Made by a program: the position numbers and the translations under genes
In this document: in pieces, positions 51,268-60,615 of the stretch
How the letters are laid out: each line of letters starts with the position of its first letter
How positions within the stretch are numbered: the first letter of the stretch is position 1
Notes under the pieces: generated by a model
Told to the model about the DNA's origin: nothing
Seen by the model: the letters and a program-made list of their open reading frames with translations, nothing else
Database searches by the model: none
Origin: Advenella sp. S44
GTDB taxonomy: Bacteria; Pseudomonadota; Gammaproteobacteria; Burkholderiales; Burkholderiaceae_B
Length of the DNA: 64,000 nucleotides
NCBI RefSeq assembly: GCF_002810445.1
Contig: NZ_NEXS01000006.1
Span: 1 to 64,000, forward strand
Direction: 5' to 3'

Positions 51268-52188
51268 CTAGCCCTTAGCGCCACCGTCTGCCAAGCCTGT
51301 TACTAACTTACGCTGTACCAAGAGATAAAACAACATGACCGGAATCGCGACCAATACGGCACTGGCCATTAACATTCCCCAAGAGTAAATGTTGTCCTGC
51401 CCGATCCAGGTCGCCAGTCCTAGCGACAGAACCTTATTACTTTCTGACGAAGTAAATACCAGAGCAAACAGAAATTCATTCCAGGCGTGGTTAAAACTGA
51501 ACATCCCTGTCGCAATGAGTCCCGGCAGTGCCAGAGGCAATGTGATTTTCCGGAAAGCCTGCAAGCGGGTACACCCATCTATCATGGCGCTTTCCTCAAG
51601 GCTTGCCGGTATGGCATTGAAATACGATTTCATATACCAAAGCGTAAGAGGCAACGTGAAAGCGGTGTTACCAATAATAAGTGCAAATAAAGTGTCGGCT
51701 AATCCCAGCTCTATGACATATATGTAGAGAGGAATCACAATCAGCACCTCTGGCAACATATAACAAAGCATGGTAATTCTGGAAAAACCCGCAATCCCGA
51801 AAAACCGGAAGCGACTGATGCTGTATGCACCCAGTCCGCCGATAACAAGGGACAAAGACGTCGCGCCGACGCTGACGATCAGACTGTTTAAAAAATAAAG
51901 GCTAAAACTGGTCTGGGTGAAGAGGTCCGAATAGTTCTCTAACGTCCATTCTGCCGGAAGAAAATTGGGTGGAAACAGATACATCTCGTTTGGCAACTTA
52001 AACGAGGAGATAACCATCCAGAACAAGGGAAATCCCACTACCGTGACCATGGTAAGCGCAAGCATATAGATCATCGCCCGGTTCGACAGGCGCTGGAATT
52101 TTGCTATCGCACCCTCGCCGAACAGAGCGTCGACGCCGGCCTTGGGTCGCGGCGACCCGTTGAATGTGGAAGTAAGTTGTTTATTCAT
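51268..52188 (-). CDS. ABC transporter permease (MalG/UgpE type)
   Basis: A 306-residue membrane protein with six predicted helices and the permease loop EESAMIDGCTRLQAFRKITLPLALPG. It overlaps the other permease gene by four bases. Part of a carbohydrate-type (CUT1) importer. Confidence 0.93.
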   Translation of the reverse strand: MNKQLTSTFNGSPRPKAGVDALFGEGAIAKFQRLSNRAMIYMLALTMVTVVGFPLFWMVISSFKLPNEMYLFPPNFLPAEWTLENYSDLFTQTSFSLYFLNSLIVSVGATSLSLVIGGLGAYSISRFRFFGIAGFSRITMLCYMLPEVLIVIPLYIYVIELGLADTLFALIIGNTAFTLPLTLWYMKSYFNAIPASLEESAMIDGCTRLQAFRKITLPLALPGLIATGMFSFNHAWNEFLFALVFTSSESNKVLSLGLATWIGQDNIYSWGMLMASAVLVAIPVMLFYLLVQRKLVTGLADGGAKG

Positions 52189-53081
52189 TGTCTATCCTCT
52201 GCCAGCTTGATCAAAACAAAATAGATCCCCAGAAGGAATGCCAATATGACGCCGGTCACAATGGCAATCGCTGCCGCGTTTCCTGTTTCAAAGTCCACAA
52301 AGGCCTTTTGGTACACTAATACAGGCAACGTCGTCGTCGAATCCAGCGGTCCGCCACCGGTCAGAAGATAAATGATGTCAAACTTGTGAAAGGTCCATAT
52401 TGTTCTTAACATTGCCGTCAGCAAAAATACCGGAAGCACATGCGGAAGTGTGATTTTGACAAACTGTTGCCAGGCGCTGGCCCCGTCTATTTTGGCCGCT
52501 TCATACTGCTCCTGTGGGATCGCCTGCAATATTCCAAGCAACGCCAGAACGACAAAGGGAAAAAACTTCCAGGCGCCGACCAGAATAACGGACAGCATTG
52601 CAGTATTGGCACTGGTCAACCACAACAAAGGCTTCTCAATGAGCCCCACCTTTAGCAACAGGTAATTGAGCACTCCCACAATATCGTGGAACATGTACTT
52701 CCAGATCAATACTGCCACCACGGTGGGAATCAAATATGGCGCCAGCACAATCGCCCGTGCGATGCCGCGTCCGAAAAACGTTTTGCTAAGCAACAACGCA
52801 ATTGCTGTTCCGATGAGCATATCCAAACCCACGCTGCCAAATACCCAAATAATGGTATTGACTAGCGCACGATAGAAAGTATCACTGGTCAGGACGTCGA
52901 TAAAGTTCGACAACCCTACAAACGGGCCGCTATGCTCACCGAGTCCGACCTCTTGAGTACTTAATATCGCAACCAGTACTGTGGGAATCGCCACAAGTAA
53001 AAGCAGTATCACGGCACTGGGCAATAATGTACAGTACGCGATAAAGCGATCGCCTTTTAGGGCAGAGATAGAGTCAGACAT
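52185..53081 (-). CDS. ABC transporter permease (MalF/UgpA type)
   Basis: A 298-residue membrane protein with the EAA loop YEAAKIDGASAWQQFVKITLP. I start at ATG 53081 (MSDSISALKGDRF), one base after the ATPase stop. Partner of the preceding permease. Confidence 0.93.
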   Translation of the reverse strand: MSDSISALKGDRFIAYCTLLPSAVILLLLVAIPTVLVAILSTQEVGLGEHSGPFVGLSNFIDVLTSDTFYRALVNTIIWVFGSVGLDMLIGTAIALLLSKTFFGRGIARAIVLAPYLIPTVVAVLIWKYMFHDIVGVLNYLLLKVGLIEKPLLWLTSANTAMLSVILVGAWKFFPFVVLALLGILQAIPQEQYEAAKIDGASAWQQFVKITLPHVLPVFLLTAMLRTIWTFHKFDIIYLLTGGGPLDSTTTLPVLVYQKAFVDFETGNAAAIAIVTGVILAFLLGIYFVLIKLAEDRQ

Positions 53082-53082
53082 G

Positions 53083-54144
53083 TTAATGCTCCCTGGCGTT
53101 AACATTAGGTCCTGACTTTCGACGAGTGACCGCCTTGCCGGTGTTCCCGGACTCAAAATAATGCAATCCAGTTTCGGGAACGGCAAATGTGGACACTTCG
53201 TTTAACGGAATCGATCCCTTGAACGTATTTGGTACCCTCGCAATGACCCGATCAGAGAAAAATGGGCCGCGTGTCGCGCCATAATAGATTTTCTCGTCGC
53301 CCAGATACTCCGCCCGGTACGGTTCGAATGGCACTTTCACCAAGCTCGTATTGTTATCAAAGAAGGACTCAGGCATGAAATTCTCGGGCCTGAACCCTGT
53401 GATGAAGTTTTCGCCCTGTATAAGATTCATCGGGGGAGTCCCGATAAATGTCGCAACAAACGTGTCGGCAGGCTGTTCGTAGATCTCCTGAGGAGTACCG
53501 ATCTGCCGAATGCTGCCACTATCCATTATCACGATTCGATCGCCTAGCGCCATTGCCTCGGTTTGATCGTGAGTGACGTAAATTGAGGTCAGTCCGACTC
53601 GCTCCTGAAAATCCCGGAGTTGCTCCCGTGCAGATTGCCTGAGTTTTGCATCCAGATTCGATAACGGCTCATCCAGAAGAAAGACAGAAGGTTCTCGGAC
53701 CAGGGATCGAGCCAATGCACAACGTTGGCGTTGACCGCCGGAGATTTGCCTTGGTTTTCTCTCGAACAAGGGCGCTATTTCCACCATGTTTGCCGCCCAC
53801 TTAACCTTTTCATCCAGTTTGGAACCCTTCCACCCTCTCATGCGTAGCGGAAATGCGATATTCTCATAAACAGAAAGGTGCGGGTACAAGGCGTAATTCT
53901 GAAAGACCATGGATATATCACGATCCTTGGGCGGCAATTGTGTCACCACCCTGCTGCCTATGATAATGTCGCCCTCCGTAGGCATCTCAAGCCCGGCGAT
54001 CATACGCAGCAAAGTTGACTTTCCACAGCCGGAAGGCCCAAGCAGAACAACAAACTCCCCATCCGCCACGTTGAGTTGGATATTTCCAACTGCTTTATGT
54101 TTTTCAAATACTTTATTAATATTTCTTATTTCAAGACTGGCCAT
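53083..54144 (-). CDS. ABC transporter ATPase (MalK/UgpC type)
   Basis: A 353-residue ATPase: Walker A GPSGCGKST, signature ISGGQRQR, Walker B VFLLDEPLSNLD and a C-terminal TOBE-type regulatory domain. It powers the two permeases after it. Confidence 0.95.
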   Translation of the reverse strand: MASLEIRNINKVFEKHKAVGNIQLNVADGEFVVLLGPSGCGKSTLLRMIAGLEMPTEGDIIIGSRVVTQLPPKDRDISMVFQNYALYPHLSVYENIAFPLRMRGWKGSKLDEKVKWAANMVEIAPLFERKPRQISGGQRQRCALARSLVREPSVFLLDEPLSNLDAKLRQSAREQLRDFQERVGLTSIYVTHDQTEAMALGDRIVIMDSGSIRQIGTPQEIYEQPADTFVATFIGTPPMNLIQGENFITGFRPENFMPESFFDNNTSLVKVPFEPYRAEYLGDEKIYYGATRGPFFSDRVIARVPNTFKGSIPLNEVSTFAVPETGLHYFESGNTGKAVTRRKSGPNVNAREH

Positions 54145-54180
54145 AATTCCTCCTATTTCTGTGAATTCATATGACAGATG

Positions 54181-55719
54181 TCAATCACCCGTCGAACACG
54201 CGAGGCTGCGCCCCGCTGATTTTTCTGCAAGGGCCAGTAAATGACTATTGGCTTGCTCCAGCACGGATCGCAACTGAGAAAGCTGATTGGATTGCTTTGT
54301 CAAATCGGATTTGCGCCGCGCGATCATTTTTTCCATTGTCTCCGGGGCAGGTCCGCCGGTTGCGGTACGCAACTTTATATTCAGCTGTGGATTGAGCGAC
54401 TTCTCGATCGCCAATGGCTCAATATTCAGTGTTATGCCGAAAAGCTTTTGCGCAGCTGCATCCAAGTCTTCCGATGAAATACTGAGCGCAGTACGAGATG
54501 ACTCAATGGTCTCCCGCACTACCATTCCGACAATATTATGCGCTTTTCTGAATGACAGCCCGGTCTCGCGAACGATGACATCTGTTAGCTCAGTAGCCGT
54601 ACCAAACCCAACCTCTGCCAAGTGGCTCATTCTCTCGTGATTGATTTTTAACGTCTGAAGTACGCCTGAAATAATTTCACTTGCAAGCGACGTTTTCGCT
54701 ATTGCTTCCATAAGCGGCACATTCGGTGCGGTTACGCCATCGTTGACATCGGCAAAAGAGGTATTTTTCGAGCATGCCAGAGCAGTTACCAGTGAACCGG
54801 TGACATACGCAACAGAACCTTTGACATGCTCGAGCGCCTGAGGATTCTTCTTTTGCGGCATAATACTACTGACACTGGAGAATTCATCGGCCAATTCAAT
54901 CATTCCATATTCCATGGTATTCCAGTTCTGCAAGTCAGTAGCCACCCGGGAAATACCTGTCATGAGTACGGCGATGGCGGCAGCGGCCTCGTGCGCATCG
55001 TCCCGGCTGGCGACACCGTCGTACCCCACTTCTATCAGACTCGGAAAACCCAATAGTTTGCTGACGTATTCTCTATCGATGGGAAAACCAGTCGTACTTA
55101 GTGCGCCAGAGCCCAAGGGACAGCAATTGCTGGTTTCCAATGCGTGATTGACCCGTATATAATCACGGTTTAACAAGTCTGCGACAGACAGCAGATAGTA
55201 TCCAAGGGATATCGGCTGAGCGTGCTGCGAGTGCGTATATCCGGGCATAATCGTGCCTATGTTTTGTTCGGCAAGCGTCAGCACCGACTGTCTTAGCTGA
55301 TTCAGATTCTCCATCAAGGCGATCAACTTCTCACGAAGCGCCATACGCCACGATGTCGTATTCAGGTCGTTTCGGCTGCGACCGGTGTGCATTCTGCCGC
55401 CGGTATCCGGTCCAAGTTGCCCGATGATATAAGACTCCACATAGGAATATAAATCTTCCTGCAGATAGTCGATATCCAACGTAGCCGCACCATTTTTCTT
55501 TAGTAGAATCAAGGTTTTCAGGATTTTCGTCACGCTATCCGAATCAACAATACCCTGACGCTCAAGCATGAGTGAATGCGCCAGGTGAATATTCATTTCA
55601 TGCTCGAACAGATATTTGATACCCGCTTCCACCGCGGGTTTGTAATAGGACTGCACAAGTGTTTTTGCAGGTGGTGACTTGACTCTTTCTCTCAAAGAGA
55701 CGATTTCTTTTTCTTGCAT
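54181..55719 (-). CDS. argininosuccinate-lyase-like C-N lyase
   Basis: A 512-residue fumarase/aspartase-superfamily enzyme closest to ArgH. TGRSRND, HSQHAQPISLG and the mobile-loop signature SSIMPQKKNPQALEHVKG are present. It is longer than housekeeping ArgH (about 460) and sits inside an uptake operon, so arginine synthesis is unlikely. ArgH-related enzymes such as EDDS lyase cleave N-succinyl amino compounds to fumarate and an amine; that is my favoured, untested, guess. AGGAA precedes the ATG. Confidence 0.82.
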   Translation of the reverse strand: MQEKEIVSLRERVKSPPAKTLVQSYYKPAVEAGIKYLFEHEMNIHLAHSLMLERQGIVDSDSVTKILKTLILLKKNGAATLDIDYLQEDLYSYVESYIIGQLGPDTGGRMHTGRSRNDLNTTSWRMALREKLIALMENLNQLRQSVLTLAEQNIGTIMPGYTHSQHAQPISLGYYLLSVADLLNRDYIRVNHALETSNCCPLGSGALSTTGFPIDREYVSKLLGFPSLIEVGYDGVASRDDAHEAAAAIAVLMTGISRVATDLQNWNTMEYGMIELADEFSSVSSIMPQKKNPQALEHVKGSVAYVTGSLVTALACSKNTSFADVNDGVTAPNVPLMEAIAKTSLASEIISGVLQTLKINHERMSHLAEVGFGTATELTDVIVRETGLSFRKAHNIVGMVVRETIESSRTALSISSEDLDAAAQKLFGITLNIEPLAIEKSLNPQLNIKLRTATGGPAPETMEKMIARRKSDLTKQSNQLSQLRSVLEQANSHLLALAEKSAGRSLACSTGD

Positions 55720-55758
55720 ACGGATTCCTGTTTTATTCTGTGTAAATAGATATAGCGG

Positions 55759-57096
55759 TTATTTTTTCTGGTTATCAACCAGTGCCTGCATTCTTTTCTG
55801 GCCCCATTCTGCTGCTTTTTCGGGACTCTCGTTGTTCAACACAACCCGCTGTACTACTTCAGCAGGGATGTTGCGGGCGATAATCGGACCGATATACGGA
55901 TTGACGACACCGGATTTGACTACCCTTCCGTTCTCGAATTTTGCTCCGGCTTCAGTTTCGAAATCCAGGCTGTTTGACGTATCAAAGGGAATGTCGGCCA
56001 GATTCCGGATGCCTTTGAGTTGGGAAATACCCTCTTCCAGCACCGTTTTCTGCACATTCTTCAGCGGAGGGATCAAATGAGGGAACGCGGTCAATGAAAA
56101 ATCGCGGCTGCGTTCCGCTGTCAATATGTACTTAAGAAACTTCTTGGCCGCTTCGGGGTTCTTTCCACCAACCTTGGGACTTGCGACTGCATAGTTGTTT
56201 ACGCTAAGAAACTTGACGCCGACGCCAGACGGACCAGCCGGCATTTGCGCTGCCGAGGTTTTTTCAAGCAGGTCAGGCGTATTTGTCGCAACGTTTGCAA
56301 TCAACCGCGGTGCATAAATGTCCAGAGCCACTTTTCCAGTCAGATACGTGTTGATCATCTCGCTGTATGAATACGAAGCAATTCCTGCTGGCGAATAGGT
56401 TGCCATTTTCTTTAAAAAGTTCAGCGCGGCGATGGTCCCAGGATTATTGAATGTCACATTCAGATCCTTATCAAAATAGGTTCCGCCTGCCGACCACATC
56501 AGTGTCGAAAAAAACATGGTGTTCATGCGAGTCTTTGCGGCAGGGAAAATGAACCCGTACGAACCGTCTTTTGTCATCTCCTGGGCAATGGCTTCGGTTT
56601 CCTCCCAGTTTTTGGGCACCTGTTTTCCGGCTTCCTTCAGAAGGTCATTACGGTACCAAAGCACATTGAAATTGCCCAGGGTGTACGGCAGATCGTAGAC
56701 ATGTCCATCAATTCTCATTATCGAACCATCGACAAAGTTATCGCCACCAATTTCGCCATAGAGATCATCCAGCGGTACAACGTAGCCTTTTTTGGCGAAC
56801 TCGAATCGCTCTTCCGAGAGCAACTTAAAAACATCGGGCATTGATTTGGAGCTCAACGACGAGACAACCTTCTGCAATCTCCCGTCGGTGCTGGTCAACT
56901 CCATGGAAACTTTTATTTCCGGGTTCTGTTTCTCAAATTCAACAATGGCGTTCTTATAAAAAGTGACGCTGGGCGGATCTGTTTCATTATTCAAGAAACG
57001 GATTTCCTGTTTGGCTTGCGCCATGGCGCTTCCAGAAATTACTGCGGCGCATAGCAATGTACAACCGATGCTTTTATTCAGATTATTGACGGACAT
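55759..57096 (-). CDS. ABC extracellular solute-binding protein (family 1)
   Basis: A 445-residue periplasmic protein. The signal peptide ends at AMAQA (about residue 28); the rest shows the family 1 fold (NFNVLWYRNDLLKEAG, WEETEAIAQEM). Family 1 proteins bind sugars, glycerol phosphates or related solutes. GGAG precedes the ATG. It feeds the importer downstream. Confidence 0.94.
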   Translation of the reverse strand: MSVNNLNKSIGCTLLCAAVISGSAMAQAKQEIRFLNNETDPPSVTFYKNAIVEFEKQNPEIKVSMELTSTDGRLQKVVSSLSSKSMPDVFKLLSEERFEFAKKGYVVPLDDLYGEIGGDNFVDGSIMRIDGHVYDLPYTLGNFNVLWYRNDLLKEAGKQVPKNWEETEAIAQEMTKDGSYGFIFPAAKTRMNTMFFSTLMWSAGGTYFDKDLNVTFNNPGTIAALNFLKKMATYSPAGIASYSYSEMINTYLTGKVALDIYAPRLIANVATNTPDLLEKTSAAQMPAGPSGVGVKFLSVNNYAVASPKVGGKNPEAAKKFLKYILTAERSRDFSLTAFPHLIPPLKNVQKTVLEEGISQLKGIRNLADIPFDTSNSLDFETEAGAKFENGRVVKSGVVNPYIGPIIARNIPAEVVQRVVLNNESPEKAAEWGQKRMQALVDNQKK

Positions 57097-57149
57097 GTTG
57101 TCTCCTTATTTTGTATGATTTGTCTCGTATTGGGTTCCTGCACTCTATA

Positions 57150-58263
57150 TCACTGATCAACTCGATATTTCTTTATGAAATCTGCGTCAAATTCGAGATC
57201 AAAGCCAGGTCCTTGTGGTACCTCTATTGTTCCGTCTTTGATAGACGGTCGGTTCGCAACCAGTCGCGGCCACAGTGGGTCACGCTCCAGGTTGGCAAAG
57301 CATTCTACATAGGATCCATGTGCAACTGCGGCAAGCATATGCGTAGCTATTTGAGGCTCCTCATGATGGGCCATTTTTACACCATGCACCGCGCACATTC
57401 CCGCTACGCGGCGCCACTCCGTGATACCGCCACTTTCGGATGCATCCAAATTCACATAATCAACAGCATCGGCCGCCAGCAGTCTGCGTACACCGTGACC
57501 CGACATTTCTGATTGGCCGGCATTGATAGGAATATGAGTCTGCTTCCTGACCTGCGCCATCATGAAGGCGTCGTCATACCAGTGGCATGGCTCTTCGAAC
57601 CAGCTGATATCGAGGTCCTCAATCAGGTGGGCAAACTTGATCGCATCCTGTACATTCCAACCCCGGTTGGCATCGACTGCAAGAATGAAATCGGCGCCGG
57701 CCCCGTCGCGAGCGGCGGCAACACGTGCCGCATCTTCCTTGGGAGACAGCCCACCAACCTTGACCTTGCACCCTGCCATGCCATTGTTTTTGAGCCAATC
57801 CATCTCTCTGGCCAGATCATTTAGCGTTTTGTCCTTTTCGTAATAACCGGCGATAGAAATGATCGGCAGGCTTTGACGATACCCTCCAAGCAGTGTTGAA
57901 ACATTACTGGAGCAGGCCTTGCCCAGCAGGTCCCAAAGAGCGGTATCCACACATGCGATGGCCTCCAACACGAGCTTGCGTTGTTGGTGCGAAAGGGTCT
58001 TGAGAAACATCTTCTCCCACAACTTTTCTATCTGGGATGCGTCCTCGCCGATCAGCAGCGGTGCCAGTTCATTCTGTATGATTTGGATAATATCTTTTGT
58101 GTGGTCGCGATTGTCGCCGTTATAAACCTGGCTTACCAGACCATCATCGGTCTTTATTCTGGTAATCACAGTGCAGCGTTTCAGCACGTTGTACGTGCTT
58201 CCGCCAAAATTTTTCTTAAGTGGAATCTCCAGAGGAGATGTTCTCTATTTCCCGAATTCGCAT
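57150..58263 (-). pseudogene. enolase-superfamily (mandelate racemase-type) enzyme, 5' frameshift
   Basis: An enzyme of about 370 residues. The main frame (57150-58187) has the barrel residues: KVKVGG, DANRGW, FEEPC, and the H-containing MAHHEEPQIATHM. It lacks its first 25 or so residues. The missing start lies one frame off: ATG at 58263 with GAGG eight bases before reads MRIREIENIS, then the main frame resumes with LEIPLKKNFGGSTYNVL. One extra base in the TCTCCTCT stretch (58218-58225 region) accounts for it. Either the gene is broken or the base is an error; a GTG at 58187 could give a shortened protein without the capping strand. The likely reaction is racemisation, epimerisation or dehydration of an acid. 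Confidence 0.75.
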
Positions 58264-58387
58264 GTAAATTGCCTCATTAATGATTTTTGTGAACAACGAA
58301 GTTGTCACTATTTTTTAAGAAACCTAACGTTTTTACACTTTAACGTGGCAATTACATATGCGATAGAGTAATATTTCTTATACCAGA

Positions 58388-58404
58388 TATCTACTTTATA
58401 GATA
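58388..58404. promoter_or_regulatory. LysR-type palindrome
   Basis: TATCTA (58388-58393) and TAGATA (58399-58404) flank five bases. It ends four bases before the LysR start, so binding would repress that gene and could act on the divergent operon. Confidence 0.5.
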
Positions 58405-58407
58405 ACA

Positions 58408-59358
58408 ATGACTCTTGATCAATTGGAAATCTTTGAGTTGGTTGCCCAACTGGGTTCTCTGTCTCAGGCAGCAAAGGTGAGTGAAGTAGCTCAACCGCTA
58501 ATCAGCCGCAAGCTTGCCCAAATAGAATCCGAATGGGGAGACCGGCTATTTCACCGAACTGGACGCGGTGTCGCGCTAACGGATTTCGGTCGCCGGATCC
58601 GGCCCCAGGTTCAGTCGCTATTGGTTCAGGCCAGGCGCTTGAATGAGGAAGTTAAAAATGCGGCCGGCGTCCCCACAGGTACAGTTTGCATAGGCATCTT
58701 GCCTTCGCTGTCGCGCGAATTTGTAACTTCGATATTTTCGGATATCAGAGCCGTTGCACCCGCTGTTCGCCTGCAGATCATGGAAGGGCTCTCCGGCCAA
58801 CTGGACGAATTACTTGTTTCGGGCAGACTAGACCTGGCGATATTGAATCGCTACAGAAAGGATGTGAATCCATCTGAGGATGTTCTCGGACAGGTCGAGT
58901 CATTTGTCGTAGGCAAACCTGACTCGCCGCTGCTCGACAATTACTCCATTTCGTTCAAGGATCTCAAGGACGTACCTTTGGTTCTGCCTGCTGCTCCTAA
59001 TGGTTTGCGCGCTGTATTAGAGCAAAACGCCAGCAAAAACGGATTCAATTTAAATGTTGTTCTGGAAGTCGGCTCTTTATCCACGATGCGTACCATCGCC
59101 ACCAACGGTGACGCGTTCACAATATCGCCATTTCTGGCGGTAGACAAAGAAGTCGTCGCAGGCACCCTGAAGGCGGTGAAGCTCATTGATCCAAGTATCG
59201 CCCGAATCATCACATTGAGTATATCTAAGCACCATCCGATTTCACTTGCGGCGCGCCTGGTGGTGCAGCGTGTCAGAAAACTGATTCCGGCTCTGATCGA
59301 AGAAGGAATAGCCAAGGCAGAAAAGCATGTAAGCCCGAAGGGTATGGGCCAGCAATAA
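58408..59358 (+). CDS. LysR-family regulator
   Basis: A 316-residue LysR protein (MTLDQLEIFELVAQLGSLSQ, then the effector domain). Divergent from the six-gene uptake/lyase operon, which it probably regulates. Confidence 0.92.
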   Translation: MTLDQLEIFELVAQLGSLSQAAKVSEVAQPLISRKLAQIESEWGDRLFHRTGRGVALTDFGRRIRPQVQSLLVQARRLNEEVKNAAGVPTGTVCIGILPSLSREFVTSIFSDIRAVAPAVRLQIMEGLSGQLDELLVSGRLDLAILNRYRKDVNPSEDVLGQVESFVVGKPDSPLLDNYSISFKDLKDVPLVLPAAPNGLRAVLEQNASKNGFNLNVVLEVGSLSTMRTIATNGDAFTISPFLAVDKEVVAGTLKAVKLIDPSIARIITLSISKHHPISLAARLVVQRVRKLIPALIEEGIAKAEKHVSPKGMGQQ

Positions 59359-59619
59359 ACAGCGTTTCTATTTGCGTAGCGGTAAATAGATGGAAGCCCA
59401 AAGCCTCACGCTTTGGGCCAGCGGCAGCATTATTCAATATCCGAATCTCAGGATATACTTCCAGATAGGTCGCAAAAACTGAGCTGTTGGGCCGTTACCT
59501 GAAAACGCTGTCACTGGCGTTACTTTTTTTTGCGCCTCCCACCGCATTTCCGCTTTTTTTTTGAATTGACGGATGTGGGTACAAAAATAGCAACGATATG
59601 ACAGCCATACGCATTATGA
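59359..59619. terminator. convergent spacer with hairpin
   Basis: GCCCAAAGC (59396-59404) and GCTTTGGGC (59410-59418) form a perfect 9-bp stem with a five-base loop but no T-run. T-rich stretches near 59525 and 59553 follow. It separates the convergent LysR and Bug genes. Confidence 0.55.
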
Positions 59620-60594
59620 TCACTGCCCTATTTTCAAATTGCGCTGCTTTACCAGACTCTCCCACTTATCGCGATCCTCCTCTATGAACTTCAGCAAGCC
59701 TTCGGGCGTCCCCGGCGCAATTTTCATTCCTGCGGCAGTGACAGCCTCTCTAAACTTCTGGGTCTTAACAATATCAGAAAGAAATTCGTTAAGCCGTTCT
59801 ATGCGTTGCTGTGGTACGCCTTTCGTCGTTGCCAGGGCAAACCATTGGCTCGCATCATACCCGTCAATTCCCGCCTCGGCTACTGTCGGCACGTTCTTTA
59901 GCGATGGCAAGCGGTAAGTCGTGGTCACTGCATAGGGTTGTAACGCACCGGACGCAATGTGAGGCAGCACCGGCGTAGGGCCAAGTATCGCAAGCGGCAC
60001 CTGGGCGCCAACAACATCAGATACCGCTTGCCCGCCCCCTTTGTAGGGAACCTGCACCATTTGCGTGCCAGCGAGCTGGTTGATCATTTCCCCGGCCAGA
60101 TGTTGCGAAGTGCCGGTGCCTGATGTTGCATAATTCCATTTGTGTGGGTTTTGTTTTGCGTCTGTGATAACGTCAGCGAAACTATGTTGTGCGTTGGAAG
60201 CAGGCCCCACAATAATCATCGGACCTTCTGCAAGCATGATTACGGGGTCCAGCCCTTTACCGATGGCCGGCTCTTCACGCGGAAAGATAATGGGGCCGGG
60301 AACGGTAATAAGCAGCGTATCGGCCGGCCGGCTATTGGCGACCAGATTCAATGCAAGTGCACCCGACGCGCCAGGGCGATTTTCAACGACGACGCTCTTT
60401 CCTAGTTTTTTTGCCAGCTGTTCTGCTGCAATACGCGTCAGAATATCGGCCGTGCCGCCGGGCGCAAAGCCGACGATCCACCTGACGGGCCGCTGCGGCC
60501 AATTTGCTTCAACTTCTGACGCAGCTGCAAACGAGATATGGCACTGCGCCAGCATTGCTGCCATTAAAAATACACATTTTTTTTGGATATTCAT
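59620..60594 (-). CDS. Bug-family periplasmic substrate-binding protein
   Basis: A 324-residue receptor with a signal peptide ending at SFAAA and the region VRWIVGFAPGGTADILTRIA. I start at ATG 60594, rather than a TTG nine bases upstream. It follows the sulfatase gene by 21 bases, so it probably captures a sulfate ester or the acid released from it. Confidence 0.92.
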   Translation of the reverse strand: MNIQKKCVFLMAAMLAQCHISFAAASEVEANWPQRPVRWIVGFAPGGTADILTRIAAEQLAKKLGKSVVVENRPGASGALALNLVANSRPADTLLITVPGPIIFPREEPAIGKGLDPVIMLAEGPMIIVGPASNAQHSFADVITDAKQNPHKWNYATSGTGTSQHLAGEMINQLAGTQMVQVPYKGGGQAVSDVVGAQVPLAILGPTPVLPHIASGALQPYAVTTTYRLPSLKNVPTVAEAGIDGYDASQWFALATTKGVPQQRIERLNEFLSDIVKTQKFREAVTAAGMKIAPGTPEGLLKFIEEDRDKWESLVKQRNLKIGQ

Positions 60595-60615
60595 GGAATC
60601 CAACTTGGTGGATGG

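Noticed and set aside
54181-55719. Housekeeping argH
   Set aside because: It lies inside an ABC uptake operon, is about 50 residues longer than usual ArgH, and has no other arginine genes beside it.
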